Part shown: positions 32,041 through 41,025 of the stretch, piece after piece | How the letters are laid out: every line of letters begins with the position of its first letter | How positions within the stretch are numbered: the first letter of the stretch is position 1 | Assembly (NCBI GenBank): GCA_023481105.1 | Contig: JAMCWK010000151.1 | Span: forward strand, 1 to 64,000 | DNA length: 64,000 bases | Origin: Acidobacteriota bacterium | Lineage (GTDB): Bacteria > Acidobacteriota > Terriglobia > Acidiferrales > UBA7541 | Direction of reading: 5' to 3' | Made by a program: the position numbers and the translations under genes | Notes under the pieces: generated by a model | Told to the model about the DNA's origin: nothing | Databases searched by the model: none | What the model saw: only the letters and a program-made list of their open reading frames with translations

Positions 32041-34632
32041 ATGCGACTTCCTGCGCTGTGGCTAACTGTGGCCTTCGCCGCCGGGATTGTGGTCGGCCTG
32101 GCGGCTGACTTGATTCCCGGCGTTTGGATCGCCTGTGTCGTAGCCTCGGTGGTTGCAGGATTTGCATTCACGCGGCGGAACTGGTTCCGGCCGGCATGGA
32201 TGGCAACTCTCCTGGCGTGGTTTGCGCTGGGTGCGCTGGGCGCCACTCTCGAGCACGCCGCAGTTCCCGCCAATCACGTCACGCAACTCGTTTCCTCCGG
32301 CCGGCTCGACCTCAGCGAACCTCTGCGCTGGCGCGGCCGCCTGCGCAGCGACCCCGTTCGGTTGCCGTGGGGGTTTCGCACCGAGATTGACCTTGAGCAA
32401 GTAGAAAGTGCCGGCCAATCAGTCCAACTCTCCGGCGGGATGCGCCTGAATTATTACCGGCGCGAGGGCGAGGAGCCATCCATCGTAGCTTTTCGCGCCG
32501 GTGATCGCGTTGAGTTTTTGGCCCGTGCGCGAACGCCGCGCAATTTCCTCACACCCGGCTTTTACGACAGCCGCGCACAGCTCGCTCGTCAGAACATTCA
32601 TTTGACCGCCTCGCTTCGTTCCGTGGAACTTCTTGTCAAGCTCGGCGACGCTGCACCGACTCTCGCGCATCGTTTCGCGCGAGTGCGCGGTCATCTTTTG
32701 ACCCGGCTAAGCGTGTTGTTTCGATCCGCGCCCGATCAGGCCGCCGTGCTGCGCGCCATGCTGCTGGGTGACTACAATTTTCTCGATCGCGATGTCTCGC
32801 AATCGTTTCAGCGCACGTCCGTGTACCACGTGCTGGTTATTTCCGGTCTGCACGTCGTGGCGCTGGTCGCATTCGTCTGGTGGGTGGCGCGGCGCCTGCG
32901 TGTGTCGTTGGTGCTCACGGTGATCGCCGTCTTCATCGCCCTTGCATTCTTTGTCGCCATTGTCGAAGACCGTCCTCCTATTGAGCGCGCGGCGCTGATG
33001 GCCACCGTTGTGCTTCTTGCACGCTTGCTCTTTCGCCGCGTGCAGATTCTGAACACTCTGGCGGTGGCTGCGCTGCTGGTTCTCTTGCTGCGTCCTTCCT
33101 CATTAAGCGACGCGAGTTTTCAGCTTTCGTTTCTCGCAGCGCTGATTATCGGCGGCATCGCTCTGCCGCTGGTGGACATCACCAGCGCTCCCTTTCGCAA
33201 AGCGCTGGAGAATCTGAGCGACGTCACGCGGGACGCTGCCCACTCGCCGCGCGCCATCCAGTTTCGTCTCGACCTGCGCAGCATTGCTGACTGGTTCGCG
33301 TCCCGCTTGCCCGCACGCCTCGCCCAATGGAGCGCTTCCCTGCTGGCTGGGCCGTGTGCCGCGGCATTTCGGCTGTGGGAAGTGTTCCTAATTTCGCTCA
33401 CGGTGCAACTGGGCCTTCTGCCGCTGATGGCGCACTTCTTTCATCGCATCAGCGTGAGCGGCCCGCTCGCGAACATGCCCGCCTCGGTGCTGTCCGCGCT
33501 AATCGTTCCGTTCGGATTTGTTACGCTGGGCCTCGACGCCCTGTGGACGCGCCTCGCAACATTGGCGGCTCCGATCACCGGCTGGTTCGTACAGGCGTTG
33601 CTCTTTGTCGTGCAAGCCATCAACGCTTGGCCGCGCACGGCATACCGCATTCCGGGCCCGCCAGCGTGGGTCCTGGTAGCGTTCTATTTTTGCTTGGTGC
33701 TCGCTGCTTTGGCGGCCGTCGCACGGCATCGCCGCTGGACCCTACTGCTTTCACTTCCGCTTGCGGCGCTGCTATTCGTCACGGCGACGTATCCGTTCCC
33801 CCCGCAACTCGCCCCGGGAATACTCGAGGCTTCGGTGTTGGATGTCGGCCAAGGCGATTCGATTTTCGTGGCTTTTCCGGACGGCCGGACACTTTTGATT
33901 GATGGTGGAGGAACCTACGGCGCGAACCGCGTAGGCGGCGTGCGGATCGGCATGGACATCGGCGAAAGCGTAGTGTCACCTTATCTATGGCAGCGCGGCA
34001 TTCGCCGACTCGACGTCATTGCGCTTTCCCACGCGCACACCGATCATCTCGACGGGCTCAACGCCATCCTGGAAAATTTTCGCGTACAAGAACTCTGGAT
34101 TGGCCGCGCGGCGGATACCCAGCCCTTCCGCGACCTGCTGGCCCATGCACGCGCTCGAGGCGTGCGCGTGGTGGACCACTCGCGCGGCAATGCTTTTTCC
34201 TGGGGCGCGGTTACCGGCCTGGTCCTTTGGCCCGAGGATCGCTCGCAGGCTACCGCAGCGTCCAACAATGATTCGCTGGTGCTGCGTCTGGAATACGGCC
34301 GCCGCGCTTTTCTGCTTCCGGGCGATATCGAGAAGCCCATCGAATCCGATCTCGTGCTTCGCGGCGATCCCCTAGTCGCGGACGTGCTGAAAGTTCCCCA
34401 TCACGGCAGCCGCACTTCGGCAACGGAGTCGTTGCTCGAAGTGGTGCATCCATCCTTTGCTGTGATTTCTGTTGGCGAGACGAATTCCTTTGGTCATCCG
34501 CACCGCGAGACGTTGGACCGGCTGCGCGCCGCGCACGTTCGCACGTTCCGCACCGATCAGGATGGCACGGTTACATTTACGTCTGATGGAAATGTCGTCT
34601 GGGTAAAAACTTTCGTTGCCGGTGACAAGTAA
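32041..34632 (+). CDS. comEC: ComEC/Rec2 DNA-uptake channel protein with metallo-beta-lactamase domain
   Basis: About 863 residues from the ATG at 32041 (MRLPALWLTVAFAAG); a GTG eight codons earlier is possible. The parts are an N-terminal DUF4131-type region with two helices, the ComEC competence domain with about ten helices (SVYHVLVISGLHVVALVAFV is the family signature), and a C-terminal periplasmic metallo-beta-lactamase fold (VLDVGQGDSIFVAF, LSHAHTDHLDGLNAIL, VPHHGSRTSAT). It forms the inner-membrane pore for single-stranded DNA in transformation. No other competence gene is in the window. Confidence 0.93.
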   Translation: MRLPALWLTVAFAAGIVVGLAADLIPGVWIACVVASVVAGFAFTRRNWFRPAWMATLLAWFALGALGATLEHAAVPANHVTQLVSSGRLDLSEPLRWRGRLRSDPVRLPWGFRTEIDLEQVESAGQSVQLSGGMRLNYYRREGEEPSIVAFRAGDRVEFLARARTPRNFLTPGFYDSRAQLARQNIHLTASLRSVELLVKLGDAAPTLAHRFARVRGHLLTRLSVLFRSAPDQAAVLRAMLLGDYNFLDRDVSQSFQRTSVYHVLVISGLHVVALVAFVWWVARRLRVSLVLTVIAVFIALAFFVAIVEDRPPIERAALMATVVLLARLLFRRVQILNTLAVAALLVLLLRPSSLSDASFQLSFLAALIIGGIALPLVDITSAPFRKALENLSDVTRDAAHSPRAIQFRLDLRSIADWFASRLPARLAQWSASLLAGPCAAAFRLWEVFLISLTVQLGLLPLMAHFFHRISVSGPLANMPASVLSALIVPFGFVTLGLDALWTRLATLAAPITGWFVQALLFVVQAINAWPRTAYRIPGPPAWVLVAFYFCLVLAALAAVARHRRWTLLLSLPLAALLFVTATYPFPPQLAPGILEASVLDVGQGDSIFVAFPDGRTLLIDGGGTYGANRVGGVRIGMDIGESVVSPYLWQRGIRRLDVIALSHAHTDHLDGLNAILENFRVQELWIGRAADTQPFRDLLAHARARGVRVVDHSRGNAFSWGAVTGLVLWPEDRSQATAASNNDSLVLRLEYGRRAFLLPGDIEKPIESDLVLRGDPLVADVLKVPHHGSRTSATESLLEVVHPSFAVISVGETNSFGHPHRETLDRLRAAHVRTFRTDQDGTVTFTSDGNVVWVKTFVAGDK

Positions 34633-34644
34633 TCAATCGGCGGC

Positions 34645-34947
34645 TTAAGCAGCTGAGGGATCTTCGGAATCAGCCGACGGGCCGCTCTCTTCAATTTGAA
34701 TGCCGTCGCTGCTGCTCAGGTAGGACGCAATCACGGCGCGTGCTTCTTCCGCTTGCGATTCCAGCACGACAATATCGCTATCTCGGAATCCTTCAGGAGG
34801 TTCGCGCATTGGGAAGGGATCCGAACCGGCTGAGCCCGGCGAAGAGATCCCGGCGCTTTCCAACAGGCCGCGGATCACCACCGCCTCTGTCGAACTGCCC
34901 GCCTGATGCACCACCACCGTGCGCTGCGCCGCTGGATTCTCGCTCAC
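34645..34947 (-). CDS. Small DUF2007-like signal-transducing protein
   Basis: 100 residues from a GTG at 34947 (MSENPAAQRTVVVHQ). The track's longer start would run across the divergent gene's promoter and is rejected. RTVVVHQAGSSTEAVVIRGLLESAGI and SDIVVLESQAEEARAVIASYL form a beta-alpha-beta pattern typical of DUF2007 proteins (one strand carrying signal, one helix selecting old or new substrate). Function is unknown. It is convergent with comEC and divergent from the 86-residue gene at 34995. Confidence 0.7.
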   Translation of the reverse strand: MSENPAAQRTVVVHQAGSSTEAVVIRGLLESAGISSPGSAGSDPFPMREPPEGFRDSDIVVLESQAEEARAVIASYLSSSDGIQIEESGPSADSEDPSAA

Positions 34948-34976
34948 TTGCCACCCCGTTGGACCGACTCTATACT
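34948..34976 (+). promoter_or_regulatory. Candidate sigma-70 promoter abutting a divergent start codon
   Basis: TTGCCA and TATACT are separated by 17 bp, with a predicted start near 34983 and the gene's ATG at 34995. The -35 box touches the GTG start of the divergent DUF2007-like gene. Confidence 0.55.
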
Positions 34977-34994
34977 CTTTGCAGAGCCCGCACA

Positions 34995-35255
34995 ATGCTG
35001 CCGAATCTCCAACGCCTGCCGACACAGGCCGAAATTGACGAGGAGAGCAGGCGCACACGCCGGCTGCGTATTGTGGTCAACCTGACGCTGGACCTGATCG
35101 GCCAAGGACAACTCAGCTACGACGAAGCAGCCGAACTGGTCGCCGCCGCGCGCCGCGTCGCCCTTCAGCTGTTTCCGGACAAGGGAGAGACCTACGACCT
35201 GATTTATGCCCCGAAGTTTCAGCGCCTGATGCGCCAGTTGTACCGCATCCAGTAG
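34995..35255 (+). CDS. Small conserved-looking hypothetical protein
   Basis: 86 residues from the ATG at 34995 (MLPNLQRLPTQAEID); the promoter at 34948-34976 supports this start over the track's 34740. The sequence is mostly helical and charged (LRIVVNLTLDLIGQGQLSYDEAAELV, then a C-terminal FQRLMRQLYRIQ), with no Cys, no signal peptide and no recognised domain. It ends one base before the convergent methyltransferase gene. Confidence 0.65.
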   Translation: MLPNLQRLPTQAEIDEESRRTRRLRIVVNLTLDLIGQGQLSYDEAAELVAAARRVALQLFPDKGETYDLIYAPKFQRLMRQLYRIQ

Positions 35256-35256
35256 C

Positions 35257-35820
35257 TCAGCTTCCCCGCAACAGGAGGATGGCCCACAGCACGCAGATTC
35301 CTCCGAGCACTCCCAGCGCGGCTTGATATTCCCGGTTGCGCCAGTACTGTTCCCAGGAGAATTTCTCCGCTAGAGACTCTGTGCGGCGGAATCGCGGAAG
35401 GAAAAGCGGCACGCGCGCGGCGTACTCATCAAAAGCGGCTCCGTAGCGCGAGCGAAGCTCCTTTGCCTCGCGCTTCATCACCGCCGCATAAAAATATCCA
35501 AAGTAGGCTACGACCACAGCCGCTGCGACCCAGCCGGCGTCCACCCAGAACCGTCCGGCCACCAAGAAGCCAGCGGCAATCAGCGCGCTGCCGAAATACA
35601 ACGGATTGCGCGTGTATGCGTAAGGCCCACCGGTCGCCAGTTGCTCATGCTTACGCAGATGTCCCGCCGCCGCAGCGCGAAAACATAATCCGACGAGGGC
35701 AATTGCCCCGCCGATGAATATGGATTGTTCGAGTGGACGCACGAAAACCAGATACAGCAACGCTACGGGATACCCCAGCCGCACGCGCCAGCGCATGGCA
35801 AAATCAGAATTACGGCTCAT
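35257..35820 (-). CDS. Membrane methyltransferase of the ICMT/PEMT (isoprenylcysteine carboxyl methyltransferase-like) family
   Basis: 187 residues with four to five hydrophobic helices and the family SAM signature GPYAYTRNPLYFGSALI (about 65-82), followed by a conserved KREAKELRSRYGAAFDEYAARVP region. Bacterial members methylate diverse membrane-linked substrates, so the target is unknown. It is the last gene of the LPS-core operon and overlaps waaC by 4 bases (ATGA at 35817-35820), which suggests a lipid or envelope substrate. Confidence 0.82.
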   Translation of the reverse strand: MSRNSDFAMRWRVRLGYPVALLYLVFVRPLEQSIFIGGAIALVGLCFRAAAAGHLRKHEQLATGGPYAYTRNPLYFGSALIAAGFLVAGRFWVDAGWVAAAVVVAYFGYFYAAVMKREAKELRSRYGAAFDEYAARVPLFLPRFRRTESLAEKFSWEQYWRNREYQAALGVLGGICVLWAILLLRGS

Positions 35821-36830
35821 GCGGCAACTCCAAGTCGCTTGCCAATCGCATTCACGACCTGCTCGACGGTGATGGAGCGCATCGAAAGCGCCGGCGAACT
35901 ATCTCGCTTGTAGGTGGTTTCTTCCGAGCGTGCGTTGCGCACCACGATTTCCGCCCGCGAATACGGCCCGTTGCGCGCTGGATCCGTGGGGCCGTACAGA
36001 CCGACCACCGGCGCTCCGAGCGCCACAGCCAGATGCAGCGGGCCCGAGTCGCCGCCCACGAAAAGTGACGCGCCTCGGACGAGCGCCATCAACTGTGGCA
36101 GATCCCCTGAAAATAGCAGCGGATCCGCATCGCCGGCCACCAGGCGAACCGCTTCGGCCAGATTGCGCTCTCCGGGACCGTAGTTCACCACTCCGCGCCA
36201 CCCCGCACAGGGAAACACCGAGAGCAGCCGTCGCAGCAAGTGTCCGTACTGTTCCGCTGGCCAGCACTTGGACATCCAGCCCCCGCCGGGGCTCACCACA
36301 AAATATTTCTGACCGCCTTTGCCTCCGAGCTGCATGCGCACGAACCGCTCGGCCTCGTCGGGAACGGCGAGTGGAAATCGCACCTCCCATCTCTCCGCAC
36401 CCAGATGGTGCGCAAGCTCCAGATTCTGATCCACAATATGCAACGCCGTGGACTGCACGCGCTCCGTATAGAACCACGCCGCGCCGCTCTCGCGCAGCAG
36501 TTCGATGGCATATCCAATTCGTCGCTTCGCGCCGGAGAGCCGCGCCAGAAGAGCAGACTTGTACAGCCCCTGGAAGTCAATCGCGCAGTCATACTTACGC
36601 CGCCGCAATTGGCGCACACACGACGAGATCCCGGTCCAAGTGGAGCGGTCGAACCGGATGATGTCGTTGACGTCGGGATTGCCGGCCAACAGCGCGCGCC
36701 ACTTGTTTTCCACCACCCAATCAATTTCCGAACGGGGAAATTTGTTACGTAGCGCATTCACGGCTGGAAGGGTGTGCACGAGGTCGCCCAGCGACCCCAG
36801 CCGTACGACAAGAATACGCTCCTCACTCAC
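35817..36830 (-). CDS. waaC: Lipopolysaccharide heptosyltransferase I (glycosyltransferase family 9)
   Basis: 337 residues of GT9 fold: N-terminal [20 protein letters not shown] (about 4-23), [21 protein letters not shown] typical of WaaC, and the ADP-heptose-binding [26 protein letters not shown] (about 257-282). It should add the first heptose to Kdo. Two rfaE-type genes, gmhB and a second GT9 enzyme are in the same operon. It overlaps the stop of rfaE2 by 8 bases. Confidence 0.9.
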   Translation of the reverse strand: MSEERILVVRLGSLGDLVHTLPAVNALRNKFPRSEIDWVVENKWRALLAGNPDVNDIIRFDRSTWTGISSCVRQLRRRKYDCAIDFQGLYKSALLARLSGAKRRIGYAIELLRESGAAWFYTERVQSTALHIVDQNLELAHHLGAERWEVRFPLAVPDEAERFVRMQLGGKGGQKYFVVSPGGGWMSKCWPAEQYGHLLRRLLSVFPCAGWRGVVNYGPGERNLAEAVRLVAGDADPLLFSGDLPQLMALVRGASLFVGGDSGPLHLAVALGAPVVGLYGPTDPARNGPYSRAEIVVRNARSEETTYKRDSSPALSMRSITVEQVVNAIGKRLGVAA

Positions 36831-37341
36831 GGCGGTTTCCCGTATCGGCGTCCCTCACGCGAGCCAGTAAGGCGCGAGTGGAGTGAGCCTTCGGATCCCC
36901 AACGATGGCCACGCGAATCCCCAGCCGCGCCGCAATCTCGCGCTCCGGCACCGTCTCCGCGGTGTAGTCGGTTCCCTTCGCGTGCACCGCCGGGCGCAAT
37001 TCGCTCAGCAGCGCCTCTACGTTGCGCTCGCTGAAAATCACCACGTAGTCCACGGCGGCGAATGCCGCCACCAGTTCAGCCCGCGCTTGCTCCGGAAGAA
37101 TGGGCCGGCCTGCGCCCTTCAGTCCTCTGACGCTGGCGTCGGAATTGACGGCCACCACAAGCACGTCTCCCTCGCGCTTGGCGCCTTCAAGGTACCGGGC
37201 GTGCCCCACGTGCAACATGTCGAAGCACCCGTTGGCCAAAACGATTTTTTCGCCGCGCAGGCGATGCGTCTCTAGCCGCGAACGAAGTTCCTCGCGCCCG
37301 AGAATCTTCGCGCGAGCTTCCGCCGTTTTCGGAGTGTTCAT
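36823..37341 (-). CDS. rfaE2: D-glycero-beta-D-manno-heptose 1-phosphate adenylyltransferase
   Basis: 172 residues from the ATG at 37341, which overlaps the rfaE1 stop (ATGA); the track's 38031 start runs through rfaE1. The nucleotidyltransferase signature is [20 protein letters not shown] (about 32-52), followed by [19 protein letters not shown]. It activates heptose 1-phosphate with ATP to give ADP-heptose. In E. coli this domain is fused to the kinase as HldE; here they are separate. A paralogue sits upstream of mfd. Confidence 0.92.
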   Translation of the reverse strand: MNTPKTAEARAKILGREELRSRLETHRLRGEKIVLANGCFDMLHVGHARYLEGAKREGDVLVVAVNSDASVRGLKGAGRPILPEQARAELVAAFAAVDYVVIFSERNVEALLSELRPAVHAKGTDYTAETVPEREIAARLGIRVAIVGDPKAHSTRALLARVRDADTGNRRE

Positions 37342-38354
37342 TTGGTGGAGGAGCCGGAGAGGTCGGCTTGAATGGCCCGGACTAGTTCTTCGCGCGTGAC
37401 CGTCGCTGTCCCACGTTTCATCACCACAATCCCGCCGGCGTAATTCGCCAGGTGCGCGGCTTCCGTAAACGTGCCGCCCGCCGCCAGCGCCAGTGTAAAC
37501 ACGGCAATCACCGTGTCGCCCGCGCCGGTCACATCGAGCGCTTGGTCTGTGCCGTACACCGGAATATGAACAGGTTTGCGCCCGCGCAGGAAGAGCGCCA
37601 TTCCATCTTTGCCGCGCGTCACCAGTAGAGCTTCCAGCTTCATGGCCCGCAGCGTTTGCGCGCCCAGTGCTTCCAGCCGCTTTGTGTCCGTTCCGATGCG
37701 CGTGTGATGCAGCGCCTCGATTTCCGGCTCGTTGGGAGTGGCTGCGGTAATTCCCGACCCTTTGTAATCGAGTAGCGCGAACCGCGAATCGAGCAGCACC
37801 AGTTTCCCGCGCATGGCGCTTACTGCCGCCGGAGATGCAACCCCAAATCCATAATCCGAGACCAGCGCGGCGGAAGCGCGTCGCGTGAACCCGCGTGCTT
37901 TCTTCACCAGAGCCGCACGGACTTTCGCGGGTAACGCGCGCGCATCCGGCTCGCAATCCACGCGCAGAACTTGCTGGCGCGCCGTGTGCGCAAAGCCCGC
38001 GAGGTAGCGTGTTTTCCGCGGCGTGGTCCATCCCGCCACGCGAAGGATACCGCTGGTGGCTACGCGCTTGCGCCGGAAATATTCCACCAATGCCTGACCA
38101 GCCGCATCGTTTCCTACCACGCCCACCGGCAGCACCTTGGCGCCGAGGTCCGCAAGGTTGTTTGCCGCGTTGGCGCCGCCGCCCGGGACAAGTTGCGTTT
38201 CGCGGTGCCGCAAAATCAGCACGGGTGCTTCGCGGGAAACGCGCGAAATCTCGCCAAAAACGAATTCATCTGCCACCAGATCGCCGAGGACGACAATCGT
38301 CTGCCGCGAAAACGCGTCAATCAAATCTTGGAGACGGCTCAGGTCGGCGCTCAC
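37338..38354 (-). CDS. rfaE1: D-glycero-beta-D-manno-heptose-7-phosphate kinase
   Basis: 338 residues from a GTG at 38354 that overlaps the gmhB stop (GTGA). It is a PfkB/ribokinase-fold protein: [21 protein letters not shown], the [15 protein letters not shown] sugar site (about 55-69), [11 protein letters not shown], and the anion-hole/base motif [14 protein letters not shown]. It phosphorylates heptose 7-phosphate at C1. It is the N-terminal half equivalent of E. coli HldE, followed directly by the adenylyltransferase gene. Confidence 0.94.
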   Translation of the reverse strand: MSADLSRLQDLIDAFSRQTIVVLGDLVADEFVFGEISRVSREAPVLILRHRETQLVPGGGANAANNLADLGAKVLPVGVVGNDAAGQALVEYFRRKRVATSGILRVAGWTTPRKTRYLAGFAHTARQQVLRVDCEPDARALPAKVRAALVKKARGFTRRASAALVSDYGFGVASPAAVSAMRGKLVLLDSRFALLDYKGSGITAATPNEPEIEALHHTRIGTDTKRLEALGAQTLRAMKLEALLVTRGKDGMALFLRGRKPVHIPVYGTDQALDVTGAGDTVIAVFTLALAAGGTFTEAAHLANYAGGIVVMKRGTATVTREELVRAIQADLSGSSTK

Positions 38355-38947
38355 CGCGACTCCTTCAGAATAATCTCCACCGCTGCTTCCAAATTTTCTG
38401 CCACGTGGTCCGGCTGCCGCTTCCATTTCCCGTGGTGCCATTCATACTCGCCGCGGCCGTACCCGCTCAGAACCAGAATACCCCGGCAGCCTGCGGCATG
38501 GGCCAATTCCATATCCGAGTAGCGGTCCCCCACCACCCACGAACCGCGCACTTCGAGACGGTGCTCTCGCGCCGCGCGCTTGAGCATCCCCGTCCGTGGC
38601 TTGCGGCAGTCGCACTCGTCCGCCGTGATATGCGGACAATAATAAATGGCGTCCAGCCGCGCGCCGCCCGCCGCCAACTCCGCAACCATGCGCTCATGAA
38701 TCTGGTGAACCAGGGTCTCCGGAAAAAAATCGCGTTGCACTCCCGATTGATTGGTCACTACCACGACAGCGAGCCCTACATCATTCAATCGCCGGATGGC
38801 CGCCGCGGAGAACGGATACACCTGAAAACGGCTCAAGTGATTCAGGTATCCCACTTCTTCGGCGATCGTGCCGTCGCGGTCGAGAAACACGGCGTGGCGC
38901 GGCTTGGGTTCAGGCAAGGCTGGCGCTTCCCTTCTTGATCCATTCAC
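38351..38947 (-). CDS. gmhB: D-glycero-beta-D-manno-heptose-1,7-bisphosphate 7-phosphatase
   Basis: 198 residues of the HAD superfamily: nucleophile motif VFLDRDGTIAEEVGYL, motif II VVVVTNQSGVQRDFF, and the GmhB-specific zinc loop CPHITADECDCRKPRTG. It removes the 7-phosphate of heptose 1,7-bisphosphate, the step between RfaE1 and RfaE2. Its start overlaps the end of waaF by 38 bases, so a slightly shorter start is possible but no better codon was seen. Confidence 0.93.
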   Translation of the reverse strand: MNGSRREAPALPEPKPRHAVFLDRDGTIAEEVGYLNHLSRFQVYPFSAAAIRRLNDVGLAVVVVTNQSGVQRDFFPETLVHQIHERMVAELAAGGARLDAIYYCPHITADECDCRKPRTGMLKRAAREHRLEVRGSWVVGDRYSDMELAHAAGCRGILVLSGYGRGEYEWHHGKWKRQPDHVAENLEAAVEIILKESR

Positions 38948-39962
38948 GTGCCGCGGAATAAACCGCTTCCACTTCCACGCGCGTCATGCAGCGGTGGTCA
39001 ATCGGGCAGTGGCGCAAGAAACACGGGCTGCATTCAACCTTTTGTTGCACCAGCGTGCGCCGCGGAGTCATCGGCGCCGTGCCCTCCGGGTCCGTGGGAC
39101 CGAACACGGCCACGACCGGCAATCCCACGGCCGCGGCAACGTGCATTGCGCCCGAATCGTTGCCCACGAACAGGTCACACGAAGCAAACAGCGCAGGCAG
39201 CTCTGCGATCTGCGTTTCGCCCGCCAGTTGCACCGCTTTGCGCTTCATGCCCGCGGCAATTTTTCCGGTGACCTCGCGCTCCGCCGCAGAGCCAAAAAGT
39301 ATAACATCCGCGCCAAACTCGGCAATCAAGCGGTCCGCCAGCGCAGCGTAGCGCTCCACCGGCCAGCATTTTGCCGACCCGTACGCCGCCCCCGGCGCCA
39401 TGGCCACGCGCACCATGCGCGGTGCGCCAGGGACTCCCGCGCGGTCAAGAAATTCTTCCGCGCGCCCCATTGCTTCCGGCGGAACGTGAAGTCGAATCCG
39501 TTCCAGCGCGGGGAGCTTCTCCATCCAACCAGCGCGCCGCAGCAATTCCAAGTAGTAGTAGCTCTCATGCGCAGGTGTTTCACCCGTTTTTGGAACTGGA
39601 ATCGCCTTCGTCAGCAACCAACTTCGCCCATCCCGCGCGTATCCGATGCGTTGCGGTACGCCTGCTCGCCAGGCCAGCCATGCCGCCTGAAACGCGTTCT
39701 GAAGCAGCACGGCGATATCGAAGCGCTCTTTGCGAATTTCCCGCGCCAGACGTTCGAGGCCAAAGAACCCGCGATGGCGTCTGGTATGTTCGAAAACAAG
39801 CACGCGGTTGGCCCACGGCTGCCCCTGGAATATTCCACTCACCCATTCACGCCCGAGCAGAGCAATCTCCGGATCAGGCCAGCGCGCGCGGATGGCTTCC
39901 AGCGCCGGAATGCACATCACGGCGTCGCCGACCCAGTTAGGCACTCGGATCAGGATTTTCAT
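38910..39962 (-). CDS. waaF: Lipopolysaccharide heptosyltransferase II (glycosyltransferase family 9)
   Basis: 350 residues from the ATG at 39962 (MKILIRVPNWVGDAVMCIPAL), the normal WaaF N-terminus; the track's start adds 21 foreign residues inside lpxK. VAMAPGAAYGSAKCWPVERYA and FVGNDSGAMHVAAAVGLPVVAVFG are WaaF-like GT9 motifs for ADP-heptose. It should add the second heptose of the inner core. It overlaps lpxK by 26 bases and gmhB by 38. Confidence 0.92.
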   Translation of the reverse strand: MKILIRVPNWVGDAVMCIPALEAIRARWPDPEIALLGREWVSGIFQGQPWANRVLVFEHTRRHRGFFGLERLAREIRKERFDIAVLLQNAFQAAWLAWRAGVPQRIGYARDGRSWLLTKAIPVPKTGETPAHESYYYLELLRRAGWMEKLPALERIRLHVPPEAMGRAEEFLDRAGVPGAPRMVRVAMAPGAAYGSAKCWPVERYAALADRLIAEFGADVILFGSAAEREVTGKIAAGMKRKAVQLAGETQIAELPALFASCDLFVGNDSGAMHVAAAVGLPVVAVFGPTDPEGTAPMTPRRTLVQQKVECSPCFLRHCPIDHRCMTRVEVEAVYSAAREWIKKGSASLA

Positions 39963-41025
39963 TGCCTGCCTTTTCGCCGCTTCGCGCAATAATTCGCAGC
40001 ACCGCCTGCCACAAGCCTTCGCCATCCAGAACCGTCAGGCTAGTCCTACAATAGAACAGCGGGAGCGAGCTGAACTCAACCTGAAGGCAATTGAAGATGT
40101 CTTTTTCCGTACAGACCAGCGCCTCTGCGCCCGTGGACCTTGCGCGCGCTTCAAGCTCCTGAACATCGGCTTGCGAAAACTTGTGGTGGTCGCGGAAGGA
40201 CTTGCAGTCGAGGACATGCATTCCCCACCCGCGCAAATCCTCAAAGAACGCATTGGGATTCCCAATCGCGCAAAACGCGAAGAATTTTCTTCGTTGCGTA
40301 TCGGCCTTCTGCGCTCCAGCAAGATGCGGGTTCCTTTGGACGATTGCGGAGAGTTCGTTCTGCGCATAGAAGATCGGTGCCTCAGTGTAGCGACGGATGA
40401 CCACCTCGACGGCGGCCGACGGCTGCCGTCGGGTGATCACAACGAGATCGGCACGGCCCAGGGCAGATGCAGGCTCGCGCAAGCGTCCGGCAGGCAGCAA
40501 TAGCCCTCCCCCAAATGGATCGGTAGCATCAACCAAGACTATATCGATGTCACGCGCAAGGCGCATGTGCTGAAAGCCATCATCCAGAACGAGCCATTGA
40601 ACGCCTCCCTGCTCCAGGCGGCGGCCACAGGCAAAACGATCCGCTCCCACCCCGATGCGCACGCGGTCACCAAATCGCTTCCAATAAAGCCAAACCTCAT
40701 CGCTCATGACGTGCAGTGGAACGTGATCCTCGGGAACCGGCGCAGTGGCGGCGAGCGGAAGATTCGATCCCTTGGAACCCCGGTAGCCCCGTGTGAGGAT
40801 ACCGGTGGGTTTCCGTTCGGAAAGTAGCCGCTCAACAATCCACATCACCAGAGGTGTCTTGCCTGTGCCGCCGACGGTCAGATTGCCGACGCTAATCACC
40901 ACACTCTTCAGGCGCTTTTGTCGGACAATTCCCATGCGGTAACAATGTGCTCGCACACGAACGATGCCCTCAAACACAAGCGAAAAGGGCCACAGCAGCG
41001 CGCGAAGACTGGGGTGCAATTTCAC
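39937..41025 (-). CDS. lpxK: Tetraacyldisaccharide 4'-kinase
   Basis: 362 residues. An N-terminal hydrophobic segment and P-loop SVGNLTVGGTGKTPLVMWIVERLL (about 45-68) are followed by GYRGSKG and the family motif VLDDGFQHMRLARDIDIVLVD. LpxK phosphorylates the 4' position of the lipid A precursor at the inner membrane. The gene is coupled to waaA by an ATGA overlap, so lipid A phosphorylation and Kdo transfer are made together. Confidence 0.95.
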   Translation of the reverse strand: MKLHPSLRALLWPFSLVFEGIVRVRAHCYRMGIVRQKRLKSVVISVGNLTVGGTGKTPLVMWIVERLLSERKPTGILTRGYRGSKGSNLPLAATAPVPEDHVPLHVMSDEVWLYWKRFGDRVRIGVGADRFACGRRLEQGGVQWLVLDDGFQHMRLARDIDIVLVDATDPFGGGLLLPAGRLREPASALGRADLVVITRRQPSAAVEVVIRRYTEAPIFYAQNELSAIVQRNPHLAGAQKADTQRRKFFAFCAIGNPNAFFEDLRGWGMHVLDCKSFRDHHKFSQADVQELEARARSTGAEALVCTEKDIFNCLQVEFSSLPLFYCRTSLTVLDGEGLWQAVLRIIARSGEKAGNENPDPSA

